Assembly: GCF_020379485.1 (NCBI RefSeq)
Contig: NC_063438.1
Span: forward strand, 2,356,001 to 2,420,000
Direction of reading: 5' to 3'
From: Brassica napus
Taxonomy: Eukaryota > Streptophyta > Magnoliopsida > Brassicales > Brassicaceae
Length of the DNA stretch: 64,000 nucleotides
In this document: piece after piece, positions 23,401 to 39,256 of the stretch
Numbering within the stretch: the stretch's first letter is position 1
How the letters are laid out: every line of letters starts with the position of its first letter
Program-made: the position numbers and the translations under genes
Notes under the pieces: model-generated
What the model was told of the DNA's origin: nothing
What the model saw: only the letters and a program-made list of their open reading frames with translations
Databases searched by the model: none

Positions 23401-25942
23401 CGAAGGAAGAAGAAGCAGCAGCATCGTATAGCATGAACGATATTTGCAGTAACGATCACAATATTGATGATAACAACAACAACACTAATCTAAAGCAGCA
23501 CGAGGGGCGCGCATGGGGCACGTGTGAGGAGCTGTTATTGGCATGCGCCGTTAAGCGACACGGGTTTTGTGACTGGGACTCCGTCGCCGCGGAGGTTCGA
23601 ACCCGGACCTCTCTCTCCTCCGTCTTTCTCTCCGCTGATGATTGCAGGCAGAGGTATCGAGATCTCCAGCGTCGGTTCAAGGAATCCGCCGACGGCGATA
23701 ACGACGCGACGGCGGAGGAGGAGGGAGGGAATGATATCCCGTGGCTTGAAGAGCTGCGTAGCCTCCGCGTGGCGGAGCTCCGTCGTGAGGTTGAACAGTA
23801 CGACGTTTCGATACTGTACGTGAAACGAGAATCTGTAATCTCCGAGGAATATTCTTTACGACGGATCTGAGTTTTTCTTTTTTGTTTCCAGATCGCTTCA
23901 GTTGAAGGTTAAGAAGCTAGAGGAGGAGAGAGACGGCGGCGAGAAACTAGATCTGGTGGAAGAAGGAGAGAGGAAAGGAGAGAGATCGGAGAACGACGGC
24001 GGTGAGAAGGCGGAGGAGTCCGAACGGGAAAACAGGTCGATGAACGAGTCGAACTCGACGGGCTCCGGCGAGAAAACCGTCGGAGAAGACGAACCGGGAC
24101 AGACTCGTGGTGATGATGTAGATCCCGATCCGGTTAACGCTGCGGAGGAAGGATCGGGAGCGAGTGACTCAGGCGAGTTGGGCGAGTCAGGGACGTCGGG
24201 GAGGAAGTGGAAAAGGAAACGACGGAAAGATAGTGACGGAGAGATCAGATCGGCGGCGAGTGAATCGCAGCCGTTGATACGTCTTCTTGATTTGATTCGG
24301 TCCCATCCGCGTGGATCTTTGTTCGAACGCCGGGTTCGAAGCCAGGTATGCAAATATCTTATTTTCTTTATTTAATCCATCATTACTTTTATTTGTTACC
24401 AAAAATTTATAATTTTAGTAAGAGCATCTCCAATGTACACCTCTATAATTTTCTCTAAAATAGAGATCTCTATTATAGAGGTGAAAATGCTCCAATGTAT
24501 GCCTCTATAATAAAGTTCTTCTATTTTAGAGGAAAATATAGAGGAAAGTTACTTTTTGCCTCTATATTTAAAGGTGAAAATAACATATCTCTATATTTTC
24601 CCCTATAAATAGAGAAACTCTATTATAGAGGCATACATTGGAGCATTTTCACCTCTATAATAGAGTTTCTCTATTTTAGGGGAAAATATAGAGATAGAAA
24701 TAAGGGTGGGTTAGAGATGGTCTAAGACTACATCCCTATAATAAAGCTGTAAAATATGAATTTTAGAAATCTTAAATATTCCGTATTCTATATTGAATCT
24801 CGACCTTTTCGAATTATTATTTTAAGTTTTTTAACGTCCCTTTTTGAATTTTATACGACGGTTTATGGGAACGTATTTTTTTATAGAGGGAAAGAAAGAA
24901 TGAAATTAACTAACCCTACTTTCTTTCTTGTTGTCGTCGTTGTCTTTTTGCTCACACAATCGATGACACGTGGCATTATCTTGGTATATCATGGCTTTGT
25001 CGTGTCTTTCTTTAAAGGCCCATTTAACTATAGGCTTTTAGTTGGACCTAATGGGCTTGTATCTATTTCACGCAGGAGAGTAAGGATTACAAGAGCTTGG
25101 TTAAGCAACATTTGGACATTGAGACAATACAGAGAAAGCTGACGCAAGGATCTTATGATTCTTCAAAGCTCACTTTTTACAGAGATCTTCAGCTTCTCTT
25201 CGCTAATGTGATTGTGTTCTTCCCTTCATCTTCTTCGGAATCAATGGCTGCTCATGAACTAAGAGCCATTGTTTCTGAAGAAATGAGGAAAGAGAGCGGG
25301 AAATCGAGTCCCCGGTTGTTAAAAGCATCAGCAGGTATGACTGGTATCAAAGCAGAAGCTGCTGAGACATCGGAACAGAAGTCTTCAGCTCCACTTGTCG
25401 TTTGTAAGAGGAGAAGATTTGTTTCCGCTAAGGCTAAGGCCTCTCCATCGTCTTCAAGCTTTAGCCAGAAAGAGGAGACGAAAGAGGAGATAGTATCAGA
25501 GGAGAATGAGAACGTTGAGACTGGTGGAAGAAGCTCGAAAAGAACAGCTAACAGTACAAAGACGGGCAAAGGGAAGAACAAACAGAAAGAGGCGGAGGAG
25601 GCGAAAACAGAGAAGAAGGTGGTGGTTTCATCAGATAAGAAGAAGAGTGTGGCTGATTTCTTGAAGAGGATAAAGAAGAGCTCTCCCCAAAAGGAAGATA
25701 AAGACCAGAACAAGAGTAAGAAGGAGAGTAAACCGAAACCAAGAGAGCTTAGAAGCAACAATGTGGGTAAAAAGAAGAAGGCTGAGGTGGAGAATGCTGC
25801 TACTCCGGTGAAAAGAGCTCCCGGGAGACCACCGCAGAAGAAAACCGTGGAGGCGGTTGCAACCGCCTCAGGGAAACGAGGTAGGGAAAGTGGAAGCACA
25901 GGAAAGGACAATAAACAGCCAAAGAAAAGAAGCAGGAGATGA
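23397..25942 (+). CDS. SANT/MYB plus bromodomain nuclear protein (At2g44430 orthologue)
   Basis: Three exons (23397-23815, 23892-24345, 25076-25942) join to 579 aa. Residues ~36-95 form a SANT/MYB-like region (WGTCEELLLACAVKRHG, then CDWDSVAAEVRTR). A coiled coil lies around 120-160 and a long acidic, disordered segment at 160-260. The bromodomain covers about 265-365 (PLIRLLDLIRSHPRGSLFER; then YKSLVKQHLDIETIQRKL; then a TFYRDLQLLFANVIVFFP segment). Bromodomains bind acetyl-lysine on histones, so a chromatin role is expected. The C-terminal ~200 residues are Lys/Ser/Glu-rich with many basic stretches (RAPGRPPQKK, an AT-hook-like motif) and are probably nuclear-localising. Intron 2 (730 bp) contains a MITE that splits the bromodomain coding region between exons. 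Convergent with EML4. Confidence 0.92.
24421..24725. mobile_element. Short inverted-repeat MITE in intron 2 of the bromodomain gene
   Basis: It starts AGAGCATCTCCAATG and ends in TTAGAGATGGTCT, an imperfect inverted terminal repeat. Inside, segments such as CTCTATTATAGAGG and CTCTATAATAGAG recur on both strands, giving a strongly self-complementary body of about 305 bp. The ATCTCCAAT end is common in Brassicaceae MITEs, probably hAT-related. The transcript would contain a hairpin, removed on splicing. Confidence 0.65.
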
Positions 25943-26488
25943 TGTAGCGTTAAGTATTATTGTATATCAATAGAATTATGTTTTGGGTTGTTCTTTCTCA
26001 ATCTTAGTTATGGATTAGGTTAAGTGTACTTTTGTTTGTTGACATTAGTAAGATTAATTCCTTTTTTTTTTGGTTATATTTTGCTCATTTCCACCATCTG
26101 AGTCTTGATAAGAGCACATCACTTTATTGACTATAAAGATTGTGGTCTTACACAAACTATGGCGACAAGATTCTAAAACCATTCCATTGAACATATATCC
26201 AACAAAACCAACATTTGGGTAAAGCTATCTCTAATGTCAGCAAAAATTACAGTCATATGCTCCAAAAAGGGAACATCAAGAACTTGAGACTCTGACCTTA
26301 AAAATCTCAACAAATGCTATCTTCATGGGCTCCTCATGCACCGCATTGCACTATGCCTTGCCAAAATTGCTTGTGTCTATCAAACACAAGTTAGCGACGA
26401 AAGCCACCTTCTGTACAAAAGACCAGACAAGAAGAGTCTCAGCTAATGCAATTTTATTTGAGATTACATGCATCTCGTCTTTATATAA
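25943..26488. other. Convergent 3' spacer, no gene
   Basis: The 3' ends of the bromodomain gene and of EML4 face each other across 546 bp. Only untranslated-region-like sequence is seen. Confidence 0.6.
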
Positions 26489-28687
26489 TCAAACTAAACA
26501 CTTGCCGTGTTCTCCATCGGATATATCTCCAAGCTTTGCGATTGCACCAACAAGCGCTTGTTCTTGCTCCTGAATAGAAAGATAACAATAATCATCTGAG
26601 GCTTTTGTATGAATATAAACATAAGATTAAGAAAGAACAAACCTCCAACATTCTCTTAGCTCTTTCAACTTCTTGAGGATCTGGATTGTGTGAGCCAAGA
26701 ACTCTCTCCACCTATTAGAAAAAACATCGTCGTTTGAGAAACAAAACCGTACATACACTGTAAAACTCGCCTTGACTTGACAAGAATGTAATACTAACAT
26801 CTCTGATTAGGACATTGGTCTGACGGATTCGTATATCCATATGTTTCCTTTTCCCAGTTCCATTCTGCGATGTTCTGAAGTCTTTTTTGATACTGGTCTT
26901 TGCCAAACCGCTTCCCCGTTGTGGAACACTGTTTGGTCCTGTAGTTCTATTCAGACCATGGCCTTGTCCGTTTACACCATATTGATTACCAACCCTAGGA
27001 TCCTCTCCTATCCACTCAATATCCCCAGCAGATATCTGTGCAAATATTAGAGCTCTTTATTACCAAATAACACAATTTACTGTTGACATAAGTTTATTAC
27101 TCAAAAGTTTAAGAAACATAATGATTATAAAGTAATTAATTACCTCTGAGAGTTTGACCCATTCCCATGTCTCGTTAGGTGTTCCAATGTCATAAACCAA
27201 AGCATGGCGACCCTAAAATTTAAAGATTAGACGAATATATAAGGAAACTTCTTATTTTATAACATATCAGAAACTTTATGCCAATTTAAGAAGCCCACAC
27301 ACCTCAAGTGGACTGTACTTGGTGATGACAGCCTCGTAAAACGTATTGTCTTCTGGCCACCTCGTTCTAACTTTCCTTCCTACAAAAGACTCAGGGTCGT
27401 TTCCATTTGTGGGTTCACTTGAACTGGTGGGACCAGGTGGTACTCTGTTCATGACTTGTCCTCGTTGAGGTTGATCTGAAGGATGGTATGAGACAGGTTT
27501 TGCAGAAGAGGAACCAGGGAAACCCTAAGAAAGGAGAAAAAAAAATCATTAAATGAATCAACAAAAGATACCAACTTCAAGACTATATATATATAACTCA
27601 CTGGTTTATGCTTTTTGCCCTTGACATTGGGAACAGATCCTCGTTTGGCTGTGGATGATGCAAACTGGTGAGTAAGATCAGCTTGAGGGTGTGAAGCGAA
27701 GGGTTGAGAAGGCATTGGCTGGTTTAGTTTCTGCTTCTTGACAGAAGCTGAAACGGAAGGTGTTGGCAAGGTATCGTGAACCACTTGAGCAGCATTGCGC
27801 ATTGTTGGTTGCATTCCTCCAGTTTGTCTCCATTCCCTAATAAAGGAAAAAGTATTTACGTTATTATTAAGAGAAAAAAAGAAAGAAACTATAAATGCTC
27901 AAAGATTTTTAGCTTCTCGCCTTATCCTTCGTATAGTATCATCTGCGTTAACACGACCAAGAAGCTCTCTATGTTCCTCATTGGACACTCTCAGCTCTTT
28001 ACGCAGCTCAGTTATAAGACTTTCCTTTTCCTGAAAAAAGAGATGTTATTTCACTTAGCCAGAAACTAACATAAGGCAAAGTAGACCTGAGATTAATTGT
28101 AATACCCAAGTGATGGCATCTGCCTGGGCCTTAAAGGCTCTTAGGATAGATATGTATGCTTCCTTCTCAATCTGGTGAATCTGAGCTTCCATATCAGCAC
28201 CAACTTCATCATACATCTTAGGGTAAGATGGAGGAAGAAGACTCGAAGGTCTTCCGTTACCAGCCACACGCCCTCCTCTTGCAACCCTATGCGATGGAGG
28301 CAGATCATCATCTGTTCCTGCAGACATCACCATCAAAAAAATCATTACAGATCAAAAAGTAGATACACAAACTAATCCTTAAACACAAACCATAACACTA
28401 GTAAAACGGAGAAAGTTCAAAGCTTTCGTAAACCCTAAATTTCAGCTTAAAGATCAAATTCAATCGCAGCTTCAGTGATTCGCAACATTCATTAACAACC
28501 CATAAGAGCTTCCGTTAAACAACACAAAACCCACAAAAGCTTAGAATGAATAACGGAGAAAGTTCGAAACTTTCGTAAACCCTAATTTTCAGAAGAAGAT
28601 TGAGATAAGAACAATCAACAAGGAAGGTGTTTTTTTTTTTTAATCTGGGGAACACTAACCGCTGCTATCAAACGATTCGTAGTCCAT
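26489..28687 (-). CDS. EML4: EMSY-like (ENT plus plant Tudor/Agenet) nuclear protein, EML4 type
   Basis: Nine minus-strand exons: 28687-28660, 28317-28106, 28030-27921, 27836-27602, 27524-27303, 27212-27144, 27035-26799, 26711-26643, 26569-26489. They join to 420 aa, close to the Arabidopsis length. The N-terminus is [17 protein letters not shown]. The ENT domain (about 45-115) contains [20 protein letters not shown] and ends with [20 protein letters not shown] Pro/Ser/Lys-rich linker follows. The Tudor-like domain (about 230-285) reads [20 protein letters not shown] and then [19 protein letters not shown]-terminal coiled coil contains [23 protein letters not shown] domains mediate dimerisation and protein contacts, and Tudor folds read chromatin marks. 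Arabidopsis EMLs are linked to immunity and seed development. Intron 3 uses a GC donor (AAG|GCGAG at 27920-27919), required to keep the RIREWRQ block in frame. Confidence 0.92.
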
Positions 28688-31600
28688 CGCGAAGCTTTGA
28701 TCCTCAATTCTCCAAAGAGTAGTTACGGAGATGAAGAAGAAACACACAGACCAATTTGACTAGAGAAAGACTCGATTTTGGGTGTTTCGATAGAGTTTGT
28801 AGAGAACTTTCTGATCGGTTCCTTCGTCGGGAACTTCGTTGGAAAACGAATCCGAGCTCCACTGGGAGTGATTCAGCTTCGATCACAGATTTGCCGAAAG
28901 CTTTTTTATTATTTTTTTATTTTCCTTAATAAGAACAGAGAAGGAGAGTGAGGAGATGGAAAATAAATAATTATAATCAAAATATAACGTGGGTATCAAA
29001 ACACAGTCGTTTTTGGTGGCTGATCTGTGTAAGGTTTAAAACGAGCCCATTATAAGAAGAGATCATATGATATGAGCATTTATTAGCAAATATTTTAGTG
29101 TTCAGGCCCAATCATTTGTATATACTGCAGACTGAAAGAAAAATCGATCTTGGGTAAAGCATCAACCAACCCCGAGAACGAGCCCTAGATTCGATATTAT
29201 CATCCATTCCTCTCCCAAAAAGGTGTAATTATCTCATTTTAATGAAATTTCAGAAATGTTTTACTGGAAGAAATGTAAAACACTAAAACTTAGTAACTTT
29301 TGGCAAGTTTTTCAATATTTTAATCATCAAGAGTAATTGTGATTTTACTAAGTTAAGTTTACGGCGATTACTAATAGATCGACTCAAGAAAATATCATTC
29401 ATTCATGTGTGGAGCAATGATAACCCGTCATAACCAAATAGGTTTCTTTTGTTAAACTATAATAAATTATGTTATTAATTTAAGAAAATGAAAGAAATGC
29501 TGATACATGTATTTTGTCCTCTCCAAAGACATACTTTGCACACGGAGTCGACTCATCAGTTTCATAATCGCAAGGTGGTGGCATGGAGTCATGGACCATA
29601 CTGATTGCTCACGTTTGAATTGTCAACTCCTTTCTTCTAAATGGTGTCGACCTTTATGAAATATCCAATATATATTTTAAATCCGGTAAATGTGTTAATA
29701 AATCAATGATGTTCCATGCACATATGGAAAATTAATTATTCAAGTTAATATTACATATTCTAGAAAAAAAGTTTGTTTTAAAAAGATCTATTTTTTACAT
29801 TTTCAAGACATGTTTTATTAACTAATTGCAAATTTCAAAAACCTTAATTACACTTACTGAATTTTTATTGGCTTAAAATTATGGAACAAAGATAAAAATA
29901 AAAAATTATGCAAATTTAATATGTTTTATTAAAATGTGTGAAAAAGCTAGAATATGTAACATTAAGAAACAGAGAGAGTAATATATAAAGGATAAAAACA
30001 ATTTACTTATTGTATATTAGTTTTAAGTTAAAAATATATGATAAGTATGAATTTAACATGGTATCATAGCTCTTTAATGTTGAGTCACTCTGTCAATGTT
30101 GTTCATATAATTGTCACACATAATCATAAGGTTTCACATTGGTAGTCAGAGAATTAATTCCATTTTTCGCCAATTAGTTTAAATACTTGTGATAAAGTCG
30201 AATTTAACAAGATAAGAAACCAAAAAAAAAACTATTATCTATTTATTACATAAAGAGTTGTGTTTACCATTGTTTTTCTTTCTAAGAAAAGGCTTTGTGT
30301 ATACCTCTCATTTTTCTTCCAACAATATGCATTTTAGAGCTATTGTCGGAGGTGCTCTACCCTTTTGAGTGAACCAAAGCATGATCCTCCAAGTTTTGAT
30401 TCTGAGTATATTAAGTGATGTTTTTAGCAAAAAAAAAAGTGTCAAAATTGATGCTGAGTTCCTATTAGTCACGTGCCAAAATGTCACCATATATACTCCA
30501 GCACGTTCTTGTGTATTCACACGTTCCCAAGTGGCTTCCTTTGTTGGCGGTCCTAACAAATAGGTTGCAACTTGCCAAGGTAAGCCCCAAAAGTTTAGGT
30601 ATTCAACGAAAATATCCTTTTCTTGGATATCTCTAGAAATATCACAACTTTTGAAGCAATCCTAAAACTTGGAAAGTGTTCAGATTCGTAACAGCCACTA
30701 ACTTAAATCTTGGCGATAAGCAGTATACTTTTCAACAAACTCACTCAAAAGGTCCATTGTTATCGTACTGCTTTAATTTCGCAGTATATAGACAGCTGGA
30801 ATATATATATCCATATAAGTTACTTACACCGAAAAACATTTTATTTATTCATAAATATGATCAATTAATAATTCAGTTAAAAGAATCGTTTAAAAACATA
30901 ATAAATGCCTCATTTCCGCCTCTGAATTTTGTTCAGAACTACGGCTTGGCCATCTTTCCAGTTCTAGATTAGCAACTTCTTTGGTTTTGTCCCATTTTCA
31001 GAATTGGAAAATGGTGCTGGAAAAGAGAGTGGCAAACTGAGGTGCTACTTTCATCGTTAAAGTGTTCTTAGGTTGGATCTGTTACATTCTTATGTGGCTG
31101 CAGGTCCACCTGGATGGTTAAAGACTTAAAGGAGCTCTTTGTAAATGAAAGTTGTTTGGCCTCTGCTCCAGTCAATCCTAGTTAATTTTTGGGGTGTTAT
31201 GGGATTGTATAGGACCTTTTGATTGGCGTAAGCTGTGGTATAGTTGTGATTAAGATCCCGAAGCTTGGTGTAATGGTCGGAGCCTGGTGCTATTTGTTCA
31301 ATTATAATGTAGCATATAATTTCTACGTACTATAAGAAATAGCATTAGCGATGATTATTTTTTATAAAATAATGATAAATCTTTGCGTTCAAGTAATCCG
31401 GACGTCTAGTCGTCTACGGAATTTCTTATTCAAACTTGGAAAGAGTGAAATAGCTGACTAAAGGTAGAAAACTATATAAAAACTTTCAGTTCTGATGTAT
31501 CTTCTTAACTCATTTATTCTCTCATTAATGTTATATCGTCGCTTTCTAATCTACCTACCATGCATGCTTATTTAATCACGAGGAATAATAAGTTTAAAAA

Positions 31601-33314
31601 CTTGGAAAATCTCCCTCACTCGTACTCAAATTTACGCGGTATCTCCGAATAAGGTCGAGTCTAATATACAACAATTATAAATCTTAAAGTCAACTGATTT
31701 TTTTCTGAAAAACTTTGTTCGCGATCTACGCGATTAAGTTTTATTTTCAGGATTTATCTGATCTGTAAAATTCGTTAGATAATTGTTACGTACCCGGGAC
31801 GTTCAAAATTGGTTTAATGGATCAACTAAGGCGGTGTTTGAGAGTTTATTACGTACTAGAACATCTAGTAACATATTTAAAAAAAAAACATCTAGTAACA
31901 TATATATTTGGGATTTATTTTCTGTAAAATATTGACCTAAAAATTGTTGTTGTTTTTTTTAAAACCTAAAAAATGTTTTTAAACTAATTTACACCAATGC
32001 ACATTTTCCACGTACTTCTTTAATTATTTTGGTTTACATTACATGTAAAGACTTTTGTTATATAATATTACACCGAAATCCACAAGATTACACGACGTGA
32101 TTAAGATAATTGGAAAGACTAAACTTGGGGTTCCTATTTTGACAACTGTTGTGAATTTGTAGCATTATATAGTTGTTCTTAGTTGAAGTTGTTATTAGAT
32201 TTGATTAGAGTAAATTAATCGTCGAGTCGTCTTATACTGCTTTTCCCCGCGGTTAGTTGAAACAGAAAAACTTATACTTTACAATAAACTATTAATTTTG
32301 GTCTTCAGAATGAAATAATTTATACTATTAATTCCCTGTTTTGACTAATATTTTTAGTTTCTTTTAGCCAGAGTCACATACCCATACAGTACATGCATGA
32401 ATACAAACTGGGGATTGTGCCACGTTACGAAAATTCTTACGTTTATTGAGTGATGATTTACTTGTACAAAAAGTGAAGACATTTGACCAAGACAAAAGAC
32501 GAAGCACGGTGTTTACTTTTAGGGAGAAATTAAAGGAAGATATCCCTAACTTTTTCTGTTTTGAATTTTCAATGGCATATTATTATTTTTTTGAAGAAAC
32601 AAAAATATAAATCGCCAAGATCAAGCAAATTATGTTAGATGAAAATATTGTCATCTTTTAAAAAGTATAGCTAATTTATCATATGACTAGAAAAATCAAG
32701 CCTCTACGTATGGTTAAAACTCGAATTTTAAAATCTCTTAACAGTCTATCATTACACATTTAAGTATAACTACATGGGTTAATTACATTCGTAGTTAATA
32801 CATATATATATGACGAAAGGCATAGTAGTCGACATAAAAGAAGTAACCACCGGAGAGACAAAAGCCACTTGTAGGATACACGACGATGTACAATAAAGCC
32901 AGACCAGACCCTACACTGATCCATTGTCACTCAGAGTGATCTTTTAATCGAATGTTTCCAAAAACCTATATTATAAAAAAAAATGAAATCTATAGTTTCA
33001 AGGGAAAGGAAAAAATGTATATCCAAAATTCTAAAATCCACCCTAGTCACATCGTATTTTTCCCGGCACTGTCTTATTTATTACGTATTTTCTATTATAT
33101 ATTTTCCTTTGAAGTCAACATAGGAGAATCTAGTTGACATATGAACACATAGCGAATGTACACACCCTACTCTTTTCTCGTTTTGGTTATAATTGCCAAA
33201 TTAATTCGAATCAAACGAAACAAGCCAAGTCAATAGACGTAGTTCACGTATGCAACTAGTTTGACTAAATTGAAGTTTGAATATTCTTGGTTCCTTAATA
33301 CGATTTCGTTTGCC
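28688..33314. other. 4.6-kb spacer upstream of EML4 and the PEN2-like gene
   Basis: The first ~450 bp should hold the EML4 leader and promoter; GAGCCCAT and GGCCCAAT motifs lie at 29044 and 29106. The rest is AT-rich. ORFs at 30308-30972 on both strands show no family resemblance I can name, and the 31000-31260 stretch is less AT-rich and may be an old transposon remnant. No gene could be supported. Confidence 0.45.
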
Positions 33315-33323
33315 TATATAAAA
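33315..33323 (+). promoter_or_regulatory. TATA box of the PEN2/BGLU27-like gene
   Basis: TATATAAAA about 130 bp upstream of the ATG at 33456, in a CA/T-rich leader context. Confidence 0.6.
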
Positions 33324-33455
33324 CCTTACCATATCCGATCGTTTCAGTCACAACCCAAATCTCATTACATTCATTTCATTTATTTATATAAGTTTGAAAA
33401 AAATAAGTAAATAACCCCAGCTTCATTCCTTAAAGATCATAAGTTGCAAAACAAG

Positions 33456-36174
<2,719 letters not shown>

Positions 36175-37133
36175 GATCATTTGTTTATTAAATTTTATTA
36201 CGTGAATAAAAAGGTTCGAAACAAATTATCTTTTTATTGACATATGCATATATAACACAATAATTGTAATAAGAAAATATACAACAATTCTCATAATACA
36301 ACACACGTGTATTTTTTTCTTTTATAATATACATTCTTTTAAAAGTATAAGTGATTTTTCTCTAATATATTATTTTCCAAAACATGAAATTTTAAGAATC
36401 TGTTAAGAAATTTTTTGTACTTTTATTATTGATTCACTTTCAATTTATTCATATAGTTTATTTTACATTATTTGAAAAGTTTATTTCCTAGGTGCCTTCA
36501 CATTAGTTCTTGTGATGGTTACTTCAAAAATAAACTTCATGAACTAAAAATATTATACTGTCACTATTAAAAATTATTCTGATTTTCCTTTTTAATAGTT
36601 TTTGATTCTATTTTAAATTAAAATTTCCCTTTTATATTTTCTAAATCATATATATAGTAAAAAATAAATATCTGAAAAATAAAATAAAAATATTATTAAA
36701 TATGAAAGGGATATAAAAAAGGAAATTTCACAAAAAACTTGATATTTAAAAATAAATAAATATTTTTTTAAAAAATAATCTCAAATAAATTATAGATATT
36801 CAAAAAGAAACTAAATTTTGTTGCTACAAATTTATTTTGTGAGATGATTAAACAAAATTTTAATTAACAAACTATGATTCAAAAATTCAAATGTTAATGT
36901 TAAAGAAAACAAAAAAAATTATACGCAAAATCATATGTTTATTTGAAATAATAACATAATATTACTAAAAACAATTTTCAAATTTAACATGTATTAAAGT
37001 AATTTAAAATTTCAAAAAATAAAAATAAAATATTAATTAATTATTACGGTTATTTATTTTGTAAATAAATATTTGTGACATGCTCCTTATAATATTTGAA
37101 CTTACGAACATGTTATAAGATTATCAATACTAT
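36175..37133. other. AT-rich spacer, no gene
   Basis: Downstream region of the PEN2-like gene; poly-A/T and ATTTAAAT-type sequence only. Confidence 0.5.
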
Positions 37134-38883
37134 TAAAAAGAAAAGAGTCTAAAAAAATCTACCTATAAAAGTTGTTTGGACCCTTTCATTTAACTCATTA
37201 TTTTTTTGGTCTTACCTTAAATTTATACTAACAATACGTTACCATATATTTCTCTAACAATAATTTAGTCAATTCTTTTATTTATTTAAATCTCACTCCT
37301 AAATCCTAATCATTACTATTACTATATTTATCATTTTTGATTTTTAATCGTAAAAGCATTGAAACTAATGTTTTATATTATCACTTTTATCATATAATAT
37401 ATCAATACTATTAAAAGGAAAGAAGTCTAAAAAAATCTACCTATAAAAGTTGTTTGGACCCTTTCATTTAACTCATTATTTTTTTGGTCTTACCTTAAAT
37501 TTATACTAACAATATGTTACCATATATTTCTCTAACAATAATTTAGTCAATTCTTTTATTTATTTAAATCTCACTTCTAAATCTTAATCATTACTATTAC
37601 TATATTTATCATTTTGATTTTTAATCGTAAAAGCATTGAAACTAATGTTTTATATTATCACTTTTATCATATAATATATGATTTAAAGCAAGATAAATTA
37701 CAAGACATATATGTGTACATTCTAACTTTCTCTTTCGTTTATAATAAAGTAATCATATCATATATAAACATTCCCACTAAAATCTCATATCATATACTAA
37801 ACTTTCAACCGTCTATAGTTTGATAATATTTTCATATTTAAAAATGATTTTTCTGAATATTCATGCTACCTTCACAAAAATGAAGAAATTCATTGGTTTT
37901 ATTAAAGCTAACCTGACTTCACGATATCAGTATTGATTATTCAAGATTTTGAAAATTATTTGTTTAGATATTATACTTTTATATACTTTTCACTTAAAAC
38001 GAATCAATACTATTAAAAAGGAAAGAGTTTTAAAAAATCTAATATAAAAAAGTTGTTGGAGTTATGTATAACTATTTATTATTTTTCTGATAATACATTA
38101 AACATTCTAAACATACAATATTTTAAATATTTTTAACAGATCTTAATATTATTTCTTATGATACCTTTACTCAGAAAAATATTTCATCAACCATATTTTT
38201 GTACAATAACGTTAAAAATCTATATCAAAAAGTTGTTGGACCTGATATGGACGTAATGGGTCCACATCTGTTCGGGTATTTAAGATACTAAAAGAATTTA
38301 AAATATATGAAAAATCTGAAAAATATCTGAAACACGAAAAGTATTTGAAACTCCAAACAAATACCAAAAAATTCAAATACCTAAAAATTTAAAATCTTAT
38401 TCAAAATCTGACACGATGAACTGAAAAATACCCAAAATTTTATCCAAATACCCAATTTTTTTTTAATTTGAAAAATTTACCTGAAATCAAAACTCTAATC
38501 GTAAACCAAAAACTTAAAAACAATATCCATAATACTGGAAACATATTCGAAATATCCAAATATACCTAATAAACACATATTTATGATCGAGTCTAGGGTA
38601 GGATCCAGACTTAAACAAAGACCTGCGGGTCAAAAAAAACCCAATAGGTTATCTTCTCTTGACCTGAACTAAACCTATAATTTTGGGTCAGTTCAGTTTG
38701 TTTTTTTGATCCGGATATAATTCTCATGTTGAAAAGAAACTTACGCAAAAGTGTACAAAATCTCAAATAAACTAATTTGTAGATTATATAGCTGTTAAAA
38801 ATTATGTTTTTCGATATAATAAAACTTTGTATTATAATATAATCCAACAACCCCGCGCTTTCCAAGCGCGGATCAAAATCTAG
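37134..38883 (+). mobile_element. Non-autonomous Helitron with three 5' ends
   Basis: The 3' end has a hairpin (CCGCGCTT-TCC-AAGCGCGG, 38853-38871) and CTAG at 38880-38883, then T. The 5' motif TCAATACTATTAAAA occurs after an A at 37134, 37402 and 38004. The first two head near-identical tandem units (37134-37401 and 37402-37679). So either the element has duplicated its 5' end, or several insertions share one 3' end. No ORF is supported. Confidence 0.75.
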
Positions 38884-38996
38884 TTAAGTTTTATTTGGCA
38901 AAAAATATTAAAAAATAAAATGATCTTTAAGTTTCTTTTAGATTTAGAATACCCTTTTGTCAAAAAGTTGATGTTATCTCATTTGTTTCATATCTA

Positions 38997-39256
38997 CTCC
39001 CTCCGTTTTTTATTATAAGTCGTTTTAGAGAAACTTTTTTGTTCCAAATTATATGTCGTTTTCGGTTTTCTATGTAAAATTTATTAATAATTAATGTTGT
39101 ATAACCAATGGTAATATATCTTATATTTTTCTATTGGTTGAATTGTGGTTAGGTAAATAATTAATGATGTTTTTGTTTAGAAAATATAAGAAATTAATGG
39201 TTTTCTTAATCTACGTGCATAGCTGTAAAACGACTTATATTAAAAAACGGAGGGAG
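38997..39256. mobile_element. Stowaway MITE with TA target duplication
   Basis: Left end CTCCCTCCGTTTTTTATTAT, right end complementary (AAAAAACGGAGGGAG), 260 bp, flanked by TA at 38995-38996 and 39257-39258. It sits about 110 bp after the Helitron and 0.8 kb upstream of the first BGLU15 copy. Confidence 0.85.

Noticed and set aside
23898..24402. Minus-strand ORFs of 151 and 71 aa
   Set aside because: Shadow of exon 2 of the bromodomain gene; low-complexity Ser/Pro/Phe composition.
25252..25911. 219-aa minus-strand ORF
   Set aside because: It is the mirror of the Lys/Glu/Ser-rich tail of the bromodomain gene, giving a Phe/Leu/Ser-rich artefact.
30308..30972. ORFs on both strands in the EML4-BGLU spacer
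   Set aside because: No family resemblance, no splice context, AT-rich composition. An old transposon remnant cannot be excluded but is not supported.
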